Positions 8,808-17,569 of a DNA stretch of 64,000 bases are shown in pieces. The notes under the pieces were generated by a model. It saw only the letters and a program-made list of their open reading frames with translations. It was not told the origin of the DNA and ran no database searches. Location: positions 186,001-250,000 of the forward strand of contig NZ_CP080492.1 in NCBI RefSeq assembly GCF_019464495.1. Direction: 5' to 3'. The position numbers and the translations under genes are program-made. How positions within the stretch are numbered: position 1 is the stretch's first letter; the number at the start of each line of letters is the position of its first letter. The stretch is from Leucobacter luti. GTDB lineage: Bacteria > Actinomycetota > Actinomycetes > Actinomycetales > Microbacteriaceae.

Positions 8808-10201
8808 GCGGGGGGTCGTTCACACTCAGTGTCACGCCCGAGATCGGCTTGCTCACCGAGCGGCGGAGGATCCGTGTCATCGGGGCAGTGCCTGGTTCGC
8901 TCGTGACGTTGCGTTCCGAAACACTCCGCGGCGATGAGCTGTGGGCGGCGCAGGTGACGCTTGCCGTTGATGCAGCGGGATCTGTTGATCTCGACGAGTC
9001 GGCCCCGGTTTCCGGAGACTTCCGTATCGCGGACGCCATGGGCGTGTTCTGGGCACAGCGTCGCGAGACGCACAACGGGGGAAGTAGTGAGCCTCACGAC
9101 GTCACCGCTCCGCTCGTGACCCGGTTGCGCGCGTGGGCAGAACCGGGGACAGGGTATCTCGACGTACCTGGCCTCGGCGTGGTTGCCCCAGCCGGTCCTG
9201 AGCACGCGGTGGAAGTGCGCATCGAGCAACACCTGCTTGCCGCTGAGGTGCTCCGTACGGAAGTGCGAAGCGACGGACTCGTGGGCACGCTCTTTCGCCC
9301 GGCAGGCGAGGGGCCATTTCCGACGCTGATTGTCATGAACGGATCCGGCGGCGGCATCAACGAAGCGCGCGCCGCACTCTACGCGGCCGAAGGAATCCAA
9401 GCTCTCGCGCTCGGGTACTTTCGTGCACCGGGATTGTCGCACTTCATTTCCAGGACGCCGCTCGAGTACTTCGAGCGCGCGCTCGACTACGTGACGCGCG
9501 AACTCGATCCACAGGGTGGTGCAGCGCTCGTGAGCGGCCAGTCACGTGGCGGGGAGCTCACGCTACTGCTCGCAGCGAGATACCCCGAACGGATCATTGG
9601 CGCAGTGGCATTCGTGCCCGGCGCGTTTGTTTTTGGCGCCCAGGGTGCTGCGGATCCGTCGGACGGCTGGAATGGGCCGACCTGGACTGCCGCGGGCGAT
9701 CCACTCGAGCATCTGTGGCACGACAACTCGGGGGTAACGTGGCAGCCGTGGGATGACGCTCCTGCGCCAACCCGGCACGCGGATGTGTACGTTGACGGGC
9801 TGCATGACCGTGAGCTTGCCCGGAGCGCGCGGATCCCGATCGAGCGCTTCTCAGGGCCGGTCGCCTGTATCTCAGGACTTGACGACCGTGCGTGGCCGTC
9901 GAGCTACGCCTCGCGGCTCGCGCTCGATACGCTCGCGCGGCACGGTCACACCGCTGAGCGGCTCCATCTGGACTACGTCGATGCTGGGCACGGGATCACA
10001 ATCCCGCATCTCCCGAGCACTGAAATAGCTCGAACCCATCCGGTATCTGGCGTGCACTACTCGAACGGCGGGACGCCGCAGGGAAACGCTCGCGCCAGCG
10101 CCGAATCGTTCACAGCCGTGTGCGCGTTTGTGCACCGCACGGCGAAGGCACGTGCTGCGCAACACCACTTCTCACAGACCTCAGAAACAAAGGAGAACTG
10201 A
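8804..10201 (+). CDS. BAAT-type acyl-CoA thioester hydrolase/acyltransferase-like alpha/beta hydrolase
   Basis: A 465-residue protein with the two-domain layout of the bile acid-CoA:amino acid N-acyltransferase/acyl-CoA thioesterase family. The first ~130 residues match the immunoglobulin-like BAAT N-terminal domain (VTPEIGLLTERRRIRV, a LWAAQ segment). The rest is an alpha/beta hydrolase with nucleophile serine in SGQSRGG, a probable acid in SGLDDRAWPS and histidine in DAGHGI. Bacterial members often act on acyl-CoA thioesters, and some are peptidase- or dienelactone-hydrolase-like. GTG 8804 overlaps the dehydrogenase stop; its own TGA overlaps the next ATG. Substrate unknown. Confidence 0.8.
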   Translation: MSGGSFTLSVTPEIGLLTERRRIRVIGAVPGSLVTLRSETLRGDELWAAQVTLAVDAAGSVDLDESAPVSGDFRIADAMGVFWAQRRETHNGGSSEPHDVTAPLVTRLRAWAEPGTGYLDVPGLGVVAPAGPEHAVEVRIEQHLLAAEVLRTEVRSDGLVGTLFRPAGEGPFPTLIVMNGSGGGINEARAALYAAEGIQALALGYFRAPGLSHFISRTPLEYFERALDYVTRELDPQGGAALVSGQSRGGELTLLLAARYPERIIGAVAFVPGAFVFGAQGAADPSDGWNGPTWTAAGDPLEHLWHDNSGVTWQPWDDAPAPTRHADVYVDGLHDRELARSARIPIERFSGPVACISGLDDRAWPSSYASRLALDTLARHGHTAERLHLDYVDAGHGITIPHLPSTEIARTHPVSGVHYSNGGTPQGNARASAESFTAVCAFVHRTAKARAAQHHFSQTSETKEN

Positions 10202-11073
10202 TGCCGACGAATGAGCATCTTGCCGGACAGTGGCGTGAGTGGCGTCACACGCGTGTCTCGGAGCTCACACGCCCGTACGGCTGGACGGCCCTCGTAGCGC
10301 AGTTCTGGCTTCACGAGGGGGCGGCAGATGTGGAGCTCGATGGGCTTCCTGGTACCTGGTCCGTCAACGCAGGGCGCGTACTCTTTACGCCCCCAGCCAC
10401 GGGACCAAATCTTTCAGTGAACGGGGAGTACCCCACCGCGCAGATCGAGATTCCCACTGGTCGGAATCAGACTTACGGTCACGGCGCGAGCGTGCCCGTG
10501 TACTTTGGCGACCGTGAAGTTGAGACAGTGCCGCGTACCAACGATGCCGGTGACCGGATTCTCGGTGTCCGCGTGCGGGATCCGCACGTTTCGGTGCGCG
10601 CGGAAGAGATTGGCCTCACCGCCTTTGAGTACGATCCTGCGTGGAGGATCCCCGCCGTGTTCACGCCGAGTGCGCGAAACGATGTCGAGGCAGTCACTGT
10701 TGAGACGGGCGTGCGTGAGACCACCACTCAAATCGGCACGCTTGCGTTCACCGTGGCAGGTGTGAGCGCCGAGGTGGTGCTGATCGGCAAGGATTCAGCC
10801 AATGGGGTGCAGCCTGTTGCACACGTGCGCGATCGCACGAGCGGGCCAATCAGCTACGGCGCTGGCCGTGTGATCGAATTGCAGTTTTCAGAAGACGGCG
10901 AGGGCCGGATCGACTTTATCGACTTCAACTATGCGCACGCTCTGCCGTGTGCGGTGACGAATTTTGTGACCTGCCCGCTGCCCCCGCGCCAGAACAATCT
11001 CGAGTTCGAGGTGCTGGCAGGCGAGAAGAAGCCCGAGCACGATGTGGCGCGCCTCTTGACCTACGAAGCCTAG
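10201..11073 (+). CDS. DUF1684 family protein
   Basis: A 290-residue soluble protein without a signal peptide. The C-terminal motif IDFNYAHALPCAVTNFVTCP followed by LPPRQN-AGEK is the hallmark of DUF1684. The function of this family is not established to my knowledge. ATG 10201 follows AAGGAG at proper distance and overlaps the hydrolase stop (TGATG); an upstream in-frame start at 10120 would lie inside the hydrolase gene. It is the last gene of the operon and is followed by a strong hairpin at 11088-11128. Confidence 0.83.
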   Translation: MPTNEHLAGQWREWRHTRVSELTRPYGWTALVAQFWLHEGAADVELDGLPGTWSVNAGRVLFTPPATGPNLSVNGEYPTAQIEIPTGRNQTYGHGASVPVYFGDREVETVPRTNDAGDRILGVRVRDPHVSVRAEEIGLTAFEYDPAWRIPAVFTPSARNDVEAVTVETGVRETTTQIGTLAFTVAGVSAEVVLIGKDSANGVQPVAHVRDRTSGPISYGAGRVIELQFSEDGEGRIDFIDFNYAHALPCAVTNFVTCPLPPRQNNLEFEVLAGEKKPEHDVARLLTYEA

Positions 11074-11087
11074 TTCGCTCGCTGGCC

Positions 11088-11128
11088 CGGTCCCTCATCT
11101 CACCTCAGCTTGGTGAGATGAGGGACCG
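11088..11128. terminator. Strong hairpin after the DUF1684 gene
   Basis: Perfect 17-bp stem (11088-11104 against 11112-11128) with a 7-base loop. There is no T-run. It sits 15 bases after the DUF1684 stop and between convergent genes, so it can serve both strands. Confidence 0.75.
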
Positions 11129-11254
11129 ACACCGGCGATGGCAGCGTCCCGAGCGTGCCGAGAATCATACCCCAGCAGCACTGCGGTGATGCTGCACGCC
11201 TGAATTTCAGACGCTGGCGTGGCGCAGACAGCCCGGACTCGCGCAGAGCGGTCG

Positions 11255-12739
11255 CTATCCGAGCCGGAAGCCTTGGCCCTCCAGGATGAGTGCCAGCACG
11301 CGTCGATCCTCCCGGTGCATCACACCCTCAACGAAGCGCGTGAGTGCGCGATCGAGTGACACCGCTCCGGCACTCGCGGACACCTTCTGCACGATGGCAA
11401 CGAGCGTACGTGGAGCGATCACTGATTCCTCAAGTCCAGGCCGGCCATCGATTTCTCGCTCGGTGCTGACGTACTCACCAAAGCCGCCACTCACTGCCCC
11501 AGCGAAAACCTGCTGGCTGATGAATGCAGCGCGCGCCACCCGGTTCAGCGCATCGGCTGACCACTCCGGAGGCAACTCGCCGTCGCGATCCACGATTGCC
11601 GCAGCCGCGAGCAACCCGTTCTCAACAGGGAACGCTTCGAATGCCGTGCCGGTATCTGGGTAGTGGACTCGGTAGCTATGTGCGCCGAAGCGATTGACGA
11701 GCTCTGCACTCAGGCGATCCAAGCCGCGGTACCGATGCGGAGTTTGCTCGTTCGCGGTGGCAATGATCGCAAACCCAGGCTCAATCCGCACTTCTCGTCC
11801 CGCATCCTCCTGGACCCCCAGCACATCTCCGGGCCGGAGCTGCAGGATGCGGTTCAAGCGCTTCAGGAACTCCGCTGGCATTGCGTTCACCTCGTCGAGG
11901 ATGACGGGTCGCCCCTCAGCCATCGCACGCAGCAGCGGACCCGGTGTGAACACAGACACCGTCGCACCCTCGACCGCACGAAGCTCGTGACTGCCGATCA
12001 GCTGTGCTGCGGTGATGTCGCCATATCCGGAGACGAGTTCGGGCTCACGCCCCAGAGTGGTTCGTGAGAGGTGCTCGGCGAGCGCAGTCTTCGCACCCCC
12101 GGTCTCTCCGAGGAGCAGCACCGGGTCGCCACGCATGATCGCGGGGCCCGCCTCAGCGATGATTCCGCGCATCTGCTCCGTCATCAGTAGCCCCGAGCGA
12201 AGCTGTTCGCGCGCCTCGCGCAGCCGGAGTGTGCCGAGCGCGGCAAGCGCACCGTCACGTCGCGCGGCAGATGTGATGTCCGCCGCCGTGGTGAGACCAG
12301 CGGACTGCGAGGACTCGGACCTGAGCCGCGCGACGCGCGTACGTTCTCCGGCAGTAAGGCCACGTCCCTGGGAAACGGCGTGCGCCACTATTCCGTCCGC
12401 AGTTGCAGCGCGAGATCGTGCCTGGAGTTCGGCCTTTCGCTCGGCGACGGCGAGCCGGAGTGTGCCAGCGCGCTCAGTGAGGGCCTGGTCTATGGCTTCG
12501 CGGTTGGCCTGCACCCGCAGCACGTCGGTAAGGCGCTCTTCAAGTGCGGTTCGTTCTGCGCGCAACGCGCGGACCGTAGCCGAAGTCGAACCGGTCTCTG
12601 CGGGCACCACAACTGCTGGGGCGACGGGCTGAGGAGCAACACTGGCTTGCTCTGCGGCGAGTGCGCGCAGCACGCGTCGCAACTCGGTGGCGATCTCGCT
12701 GGCCTCGGCGAGCACCGGATTGGCGTCGAATGTGAGCAT
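11255..12739 (-). CDS. MoxR-like AAA+ ATPase (AAA_5) with coiled-coil N-terminus
   Basis: A 494-residue ATPase. Residues ~50-190 are charged and helical, likely coiled coil. The AAA core has Walker A GETGGAKT (211-218), Walker B VILDE (279-283), sensor-1 IIATANEQ and a sensor-2/arginine-finger region after DRLSAELVNRFG. Such ATPases act as chaperones working with VWA-domain partners (RavA-ViaA, CbbQ-CbbO, NorQ-NorD, CobS-CobT); here a VWA gene is divergent only 42 bases away. I place the start at ATG 12739 because the longer open frame to 14230 would run antisense through the VWA gene. Confidence 0.85.
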   Translation of the reverse strand: MLTFDANPVLAEASEIATELRRVLRALAAEQASVAPQPVAPAVVVPAETGSTSATVRALRAERTALEERLTDVLRVQANREAIDQALTERAGTLRLAVAERKAELQARSRAATADGIVAHAVSQGRGLTAGERTRVARLRSESSQSAGLTTAADITSAARRDGALAALGTLRLREAREQLRSGLLMTEQMRGIIAEAGPAIMRGDPVLLLGETGGAKTALAEHLSRTTLGREPELVSGYGDITAAQLIGSHELRAVEGATVSVFTPGPLLRAMAEGRPVILDEVNAMPAEFLKRLNRILQLRPGDVLGVQEDAGREVRIEPGFAIIATANEQTPHRYRGLDRLSAELVNRFGAHSYRVHYPDTGTAFEAFPVENGLLAAAAIVDRDGELPPEWSADALNRVARAAFISQQVFAGAVSGGFGEYVSTEREIDGRPGLEESVIAPRTLVAIVQKVSASAGAVSLDRALTRFVEGVMHREDRRVLALILEGQGFRLG

Positions 12740-12781
12740 GCTCGTCACGCTATCACTCGGCTCGACGGATAGTGTGAGGGG

Positions 12782-14704
12782 ATGGACAGTGACACCGGTT
12801 CGGAGTTCCGTCTGGGGGAGCTCAGAGCGCAGCTCACCGCTGCCGGCGCGATCCTGGGGGTTCCCATTGTCGTCACCGATGACGATGGCTGGGAGATCAG
12901 CGCTGGTGCACTGCGTGTGGGCCTCGGGTGGTACGCCGCGCGCGGACACGGTGACACCGAGGCAGTGGCCCTGGCGCTGTTGCATCTGTGGGAGGGCCCT
13001 CGCAGTGCACGGCTTGAACCAGCCAGAGCTCGGCGCCGGAGTTCGATTGGAGCACAGCGTCCGGCCGCGGTGCCGCTGCTTGATACAGTGTTGCGACTGC
13101 AAGCCGCGGCTGAGTTGCGGCAGGGCATGCCGGGCTTGCGCGCCCCGCTGGACGCGGCGATCACCCGGGTGATTCCCGCTGATGTGAGCGTGTTTCCGCG
13201 ACACGTGCAGTTCGTTGCTGCGGTACTGCTCTGGGGGACTGCTGGTGGAGCGGATCCGCGTCTCGGGGCGCTCATTGGAGCACTGGATAAGTCGGTACGC
13301 AGCGAGCTTGAACGGCTCGCCGGTCTCGCGAGCGGGGCGACCGACGTACTTCGTCGGATTACTGCGCCGGATCCGGATCGTCCAGCGTTGCTCCGGTTTG
13401 AGCGCGCGCTTGCACTCCTGCTTCCACCATACGAGCGACTTCTCGCGCTCGATGTCGCTGACCGTGGGCTTGACCGTGGAGGGGGCGACGCACCTGCCCT
13501 GGCTGATGCCGGTGCTGGAGTGGAGACCGGGGCGGGAGCGGCAAGCGATGAGCTGGACGGAATGGCTGCAGAAGACCCCGCACACTCTGACGCCGATCCC
13601 GGTGATATCGCCGCTGCGGCGGAAGAGCACGCGCGCCCGGGCAACGGGAAGGACGACGCGGAAGGTGCAGACCTTTTCGCTGCGGAACACGCTGGCGCAG
13701 TGGAGACGATGCTGTCGACCCCCATGCCGACCAGTGGCGCTTTGTTCGACGCGATCCAAGAGCTCAGCGTCGATCCCGCGGGAGTTGACCCCGAGGGACA
13801 GCGGGATCTCGGAACCGCAGGAGCCGGGGGACCCGGCGCCATCGGGCTGACCGCGCTCACCGAGTATCGGGCGAGAGCGGCAGCGCTCAGTCCAGCGATC
13901 GAACGCATGCGCGAGCTCTGGGCGCGCGTGATCACTGATCGGGTCGCGCTGCGTCCAGGGTTGAGCCGCCGGCCGCAAGCAGAAGGCGAGGAATTGGCGA
14001 TCGACGCGCTCCCCGCGGCCGTCGCGCAGGCACTCGCCGGGGTCGCCCGCCCGCAGGCGTACCGGAGCCGGGTCTCTCGACCTCGTCGTACGCGCCGCAC
14101 GGGGAGCACGGACTATGTCTTCCTCGTCGACCGATCGGCGTCGATGCAAGGCCCCATCGCTGCCGCGGCTTCCGACGCGATGTTGATCATGCTGGAGGCC
14201 TTGAGCGCTGTGGAACGGGACGTTCGACACGCAGAACGGGCTGCCGGAAGCTCGATTGAACTCGATGTACGCACGTCGCTGCTGGTGTTTGACGCGGAGG
14301 TCACCGTGGTGAAAGCGCTCTCGAGTGGACTTGATGACGCTGTGCGCCGTGAGATCGACGCAGCGATCCGATCCCCCCGTGGGTCAACCAATGACGGCGC
14401 CGCGCTCCGTGCTGCTGCAGAACAGCTGGGCATCTCGCCGGCGGGGCACGCCGTGGAGGGCGCGGCCCACGACGGCCTTGAACGGAAACGTATGGTCGTG
14501 CTCATCAGTGATGGCGGGTCGAACGATGCAGCCGCAGCAGCTCGTGAACTCCGGGCGCTCCGGGCCGCCGGAGTGCAGGTCATCGGGTGCGGCTTCGGGA
14601 GCGATGAGATGACGGATCGCTACGCGCCAGAGGGGCGCCGCGTGAATCGCCCCGATGAGCTCGCGGAAACGCTGCACGAGCTCATTGCTGGCGAGCTCGG
14701 CTGA
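12782..14704 (+). CDS. VWA-domain protein, probable partner of the divergent AAA ATPase
   Basis: A 640-residue cytosolic protein with no signal peptide or membrane segment. The N-terminal ~225 residues are helical, followed by a long Ala/Asp/Glu/Gly-rich linker (about residues 225-325). The C-terminal third is a von Willebrand A domain with the MIDAS motif DRSAS at residues 450-454, a conserved threonine region in SPRGSTNDG, and VVLISDGGSND. The layout resembles the CobT/NorD/ViaA group. It is divergently arranged with the MoxR-like ATPase, so a two-part metal-insertion or remodelling machine is a fair inference. The client protein is unknown. Confidence 0.82.
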   Translation: MDSDTGSEFRLGELRAQLTAAGAILGVPIVVTDDDGWEISAGALRVGLGWYAARGHGDTEAVALALLHLWEGPRSARLEPARARRRSSIGAQRPAAVPLLDTVLRLQAAAELRQGMPGLRAPLDAAITRVIPADVSVFPRHVQFVAAVLLWGTAGGADPRLGALIGALDKSVRSELERLAGLASGATDVLRRITAPDPDRPALLRFERALALLLPPYERLLALDVADRGLDRGGGDAPALADAGAGVETGAGAASDELDGMAAEDPAHSDADPGDIAAAAEEHARPGNGKDDAEGADLFAAEHAGAVETMLSTPMPTSGALFDAIQELSVDPAGVDPEGQRDLGTAGAGGPGAIGLTALTEYRARAAALSPAIERMRELWARVITDRVALRPGLSRRPQAEGEELAIDALPAAVAQALAGVARPQAYRSRVSRPRRTRRTGSTDYVFLVDRSASMQGPIAAAASDAMLIMLEALSAVERDVRHAERAAGSSIELDVRTSLLVFDAEVTVVKALSSGLDDAVRREIDAAIRSPRGSTNDGAALRAAAEQLGISPAGHAVEGAAHDGLERKRMVVLISDGGSNDAAAAARELRALRAAGVQVIGCGFGSDEMTDRYAPEGRRVNRPDELAETLHELIAGELG

Positions 14705-14708
14705 GCGA

Positions 14709-14735
14709 TGCTGCGGGAGCGTCGCGCTCGCAGCA
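14709..14735. terminator. Hairpin after the VWA gene
   Basis: TGCTGC (14709-14714) pairs with GCAGCA (14730-14735), and GAGCG (14717-14721) with CGCTC (14725-14729). There is a GG bulge and a TCG loop. It lies 5 bases beyond the VWA stop, without a T-run. Confidence 0.5.
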
Positions 14736-14802
14736 CGAAGCCAGGGGGCGAGTGAGCTAGCGTGAGGGGAGCGTCCCGGACGGGACTGAAGGGAACAGCG
14801 AG

Positions 14803-15657
14803 ATGGAACAGACATCAACCACTGCAGAACAGTTGCGCTTGGTTCGCACGCTCTTCCCCGATCTGGCGGCGAGCTACGATGCCGCAGCTGCGGCGAACGC
14901 GGAAGATGCGAGCGCGAAATTCGATGATTGGCTGGATCGTGAGGCTGGCGCGATTCACGCGGGTGCCGCCTTCGGCTCTGGAACGGATCCGGAAGTCACG
15001 CGGCGGTGGGAAGCGTCCTTCCACGCGGCCCGCATCGTGGCAGACCTCGCAGACACCGTGCTCCCGGAACCGGAAGCATTTGCGGCAGCTGGGGCGGATC
15101 TCTCTCGTCTCGGAACCCTGCTCGCGCAGCGCCCCGATCTCGTTGCCGTCCCTGCTCCCTACGGCATGGGTGCGGAGCACTGGCGCCGCACGTTCGTGCG
15201 CGCTGCGCTCGAGTATCCCGGCGTACTGGGAGGAGAGTCAGAGGGTTCCCCGCTTGTGCTCGCAACTGATGCTGAGCGCGGCTTCGCGGCACTCGACCGA
15301 ATTCCGGAGTCTGCGGGAAGCCCGCCAATCGTGGCACAGCGCAGGGACGATGGACGATCCCTGTGGTGGACGCTGCGCCTGATCCCAGCAGGCTCTGCGC
15401 CGTCGGTGCTCGGTCTCAGTTTCGCGCAGGGTCCCCATGTCTCGCTGCCTGAAATGCTGATGCTCCAACTCATGCGCATCACCGAGCAGCTCGAGCCGGT
15501 CGACACCGGCACGTTCACGTGGCTTGCCGGTTCCATCGCGGACGGCCGCTTGGCCGCGCGGCACGTGTACGACGCGGGTGAACGCGTGATTCGGATCACC
15601 TGCCGCGAGGTGGGGAACCAGGGTCCGCACCTGGGGGCGCGCCCGCCGCAGGGGTAG
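14803..15657 (+). CDS. Protein of unknown function downstream of the VWA gene
   Basis: A 284-residue soluble protein that I do not recognise. It is acidic and alanine-rich at the N-terminus (helical, residues 1-100), then more mixed, with no signal peptide, membrane segment or obvious metal-binding cluster. The start ATG 14803 follows GGGAACAGCGAG. Codon use matches its neighbours, so I regard it as a real gene. It lies 98 bases after the VWA gene on the same strand, with a hairpin between. Possible partner of the AAA/VWA pair, but that is only positional inference. Confidence 0.7.
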   Translation: MEQTSTTAEQLRLVRTLFPDLAASYDAAAAANAEDASAKFDDWLDREAGAIHAGAAFGSGTDPEVTRRWEASFHAARIVADLADTVLPEPEAFAAAGADLSRLGTLLAQRPDLVAVPAPYGMGAEHWRRTFVRAALEYPGVLGGESEGSPLVLATDAERGFAALDRIPESAGSPPIVAQRRDDGRSLWWTLRLIPAGSAPSVLGLSFAQGPHVSLPEMLMLQLMRITEQLEPVDTGTFTWLAGSIADGRLAARHVYDAGERVIRITCREVGNQGPHLGARPPQG

Positions 15658-15669
15658 CAGGACGGCGAG

Positions 15670-16236
15670 CTAGCTCCAGCTGCTGACCGCGGAGTCGCGA
15701 GTCGAGGGGAGCCGAGTGGAACGACCCCACTCCAGGATCTCCTCGGGCACCTGCATCTCATCGGTGTTGGCGCCTGTCTTCTCGATGAGTTCTGATACGG
15801 GGACAACTCCGCCGGTTCGGCGCAGGATTCGACCGCGGACAATGGCGCGAGCGTACACTTCGGGCCGCCGTTCGGCATTCGGCCGCACAAATCGCTGCTC
15901 GATGTACACGGCTTGATCGTCAAACCCGAGCAAGCGTGACTCGACCCAGAATCTTTGCCACGGGTTCAGTGATTTCCGATAGGAAATGGTCTGGCCGACC
16001 ACCACTGCGTACCAGCCCTCCTGAGTAAACACGTCCCACGCGCCGTTGCGCTTGATGAGGTCAAAGCGGGCCACATCCATGATCGACAGATACTTTCCGT
16101 TGTTCATGTGCCGCAGGATGTCCAGGTCAGTTGGCCAGACACGGAATCGGGATCGGGTCATATCGCCGAGCGCCACGCGGGAAGCCCGGCCCCCGACGAA
16201 AAGCTGGTGCCAAAGGGTCCGGAAGATCATGTGCAT
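15670..16236 (-). CDS. Acyl-CoA thioesterase-like hotdog-fold protein
   Basis: A 188-residue protein of the 4-hydroxybenzoyl-CoA thioesterase/YbgC-like superfamily. The region RVWPTDLDILRHMNNGKYLS, with aspartate and H-x-N-N, is the typical active-site segment of this hotdog family, followed by the beta-strand pattern VVVGQTISYRKSLNP and FWVESRLLGFDD. Members hydrolyse acyl-CoA or acyl-ACP thioesters; the natural substrate is not predictable. A second in-frame ATG at 16230 has a slightly better Shine-Dalgarno (AGGA). It is transcribed away from efp. Confidence 0.8.
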   Translation of the reverse strand: MHMIFRTLWHQLFVGGRASRVALGDMTRSRFRVWPTDLDILRHMNNGKYLSIMDVARFDLIKRNGAWDVFTQEGWYAVVVGQTISYRKSLNPWQRFWVESRLLGFDDQAVYIEQRFVRPNAERRPEVYARAIVRGRILRRTGGVVPVSELIEKTGANTDEMQVPEEILEWGRSTRLPSTRDSAVSSWS

Positions 16237-16506
16237 CCTGTGATCCTATGGCTGGGCACGAGGAGCGCCGCAGAATTTGTGGGGTGTCTCAAGCGCGAGA
16301 GCGGATCGCCGGCGCGGCGCTGTGCGGATGCGCCGAGTCTGCCGGCCGAGGCTCGTGCGGTGAGCGGATCGGCAGGACCTGCCGGAGTACAGCAGGAGTG
16401 GGAGCCCGTGGTCTCCAGTCTGCGCTCAATCCTCGCCCAGGGCGGCGTGTAGACTGATTCGGCGCGCTTCCGCGCTCGTACTTCAGAGAACCCGGAGAAC
16501 CACTGC

Positions 16507-17070
16507 ATGGCAACCTCGAACGACATCAAGAACGGCACCGTTATCAAGGAGAACGGTCAGCTCTGGAGCGTGATCGATTTCCAGCACGTGAAGCCGGGCA
16601 AGGGTGGCGCGTTCGTCCGCACGAAGCAGAAGAACGTGGTCTCCGGCAAGATCATCGATAAGACCTACAACGCAGGCGCGAAGATCGAGACCGCGAACGT
16701 TGATCGCCGTGATTTCCAGTACCTGTACCAGGACGGTGAAGACTTCGTCTTCATGGATCAGACAGACTACGACCAGATCACGGTTTCGGCTGTTGTGGTT
16801 GGGGACGCCTCCAAGTACATGCTCGAGAGCCAGCAGGTGCAGATCGCGCTGCACGAGGGCGAGCCCCTCTACCTCGAAATGCCGGCGTCGGTCATCCTCG
16901 AAGTGACCTACACCGAGCCTGGCCTGCAGGGCGATCGCTCCACAGGGGGCACGAAGCCCGCGACGGTTGAGACTGGCGCAGAGATCCAGGTGCCGCTGTT
17001 CCTCGAGACCGGCACGAAGGTCAAGGTAGACACCCGCACGGGTGACTACCTCGGCCGAGTCAACGACTAG
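16507..17070 (+). CDS. efp: Translation elongation factor P
   Basis: A 187-residue factor that relieves ribosome stalling at polyproline stretches. The N-terminal KOW-like domain includes the tip loop [10 protein letters not shown], where the lysine is the residue modified or exposed near the peptidyl-tRNA. Two OB-like domains follow, with the family signature in the third ([20 protein letters not shown], then GDYLGR). GGAGAAC precedes ATG 16507. A TAGACT -10-like hexamer lies at 16450-16455. It is followed 5 bases later by nusB, the usual actinobacterial order. Confidence 0.96.
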   Translation: MATSNDIKNGTVIKENGQLWSVIDFQHVKPGKGGAFVRTKQKNVVSGKIIDKTYNAGAKIETANVDRRDFQYLYQDGEDFVFMDQTDYDQITVSAVVVGDASKYMLESQQVQIALHEGEPLYLEMPASVILEVTYTEPGLQGDRSTGGTKPATVETGAEIQVPLFLETGTKVKVDTRTGDYLGRVND

Positions 17071-17075
17071 TCTCC

Positions 17076-17492
17076 GTGTCAGCACGAACGAAAGCACGCA
17101 AGCGCGCGCTCGACATGCTGTATCAGGCCGATTTGCGGGGAGAGTCCCTCGCCGCAATCGTCAACGCGGAGGCCAAGCGGGCTGCGAGTGAGCCCGATCG
17201 GGCGGCCTCCTGGTTGTACGCGCGCGAGATCGTCGACGGGGTCAGTGACCACCAGGACGAGATCGACGAGCTCATCATGAGCTACGCGCAGGGGTGGACC
17301 CTCGAGCGGATGCCTCACATCGACCGTGCGCTGCTCCGGATGGCGTCGTGGGAGATTGTCTTCAACTCAGAGGTGCCGACTCCGGTTGCCATTGACGAGG
17401 CGGTTGAACTTGCCAAGGAGTATTCAACTGACGACTCTGGTCGTTTCGTCAACGGAGTGCTGGGCCGCGTCGCGGACCACTCACGAGACTAA
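17076..17492 (+). CDS. nusB: Transcription antitermination factor NusB
   Basis: A 138-residue all-helical protein that binds boxA RNA with NusE to support rRNA antitermination. It starts at GTG 17076, five bases after efp. Characteristic segments are ARKRALDMLYQADLRGE at the N-terminus, LERMPHIDRALLRMASWEI in the middle and VAIDEAVELAKEYSTDDSGR near the end, then FVNGVLG. Normal length. A terminator hairpin follows. Confidence 0.95.
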   Translation: MSARTKARKRALDMLYQADLRGESLAAIVNAEAKRAASEPDRAASWLYAREIVDGVSDHQDEIDELIMSYAQGWTLERMPHIDRALLRMASWEIVFNSEVPTPVAIDEAVELAKEYSTDDSGRFVNGVLGRVADHSRD

Positions 17493-17499
17493 ACAGGCG

Positions 17500-17527
17500 G
17501 TGCGGGCGCCCGACACGGCGCCCGCAC
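17500..17527. terminator. Terminator between nusB and pyrR
   Basis: A perfect 11-bp GC-rich stem (17500-17510 with 17517-17527) and a 6-base loop, 7 bases after the nusB stop. It separates efp-nusB transcription from the pyr operon. Confidence 0.75.
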
Positions 17528-17548
17528 GTCACTTCGCTTCAGATCCGG

Positions 17549-17554
17549 TATGCT
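17549..17554 (+). promoter_or_regulatory. pyrR: Possible -10 box of the pyr operon
   Basis: TATGCT lies 59 bases before the pyrR start and downstream of the nusB terminator, in the right place for the operon promoter. No convincing -35 hexamer is visible at 17-base spacing (ACGTCA). Confidence 0.35.
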
Positions 17555-17569
17555 GATCCGGATAGCTTT

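Noticed and set aside
12740..14230. Upstream extension of the AAA ATPase reading frame to a 991-residue protein
   Set aside because: It runs antisense through the VWA gene. The Arg/Ser-rich low-complexity translation and the absence of homology-like patterns show it is a shadow of high-GC coding DNA.
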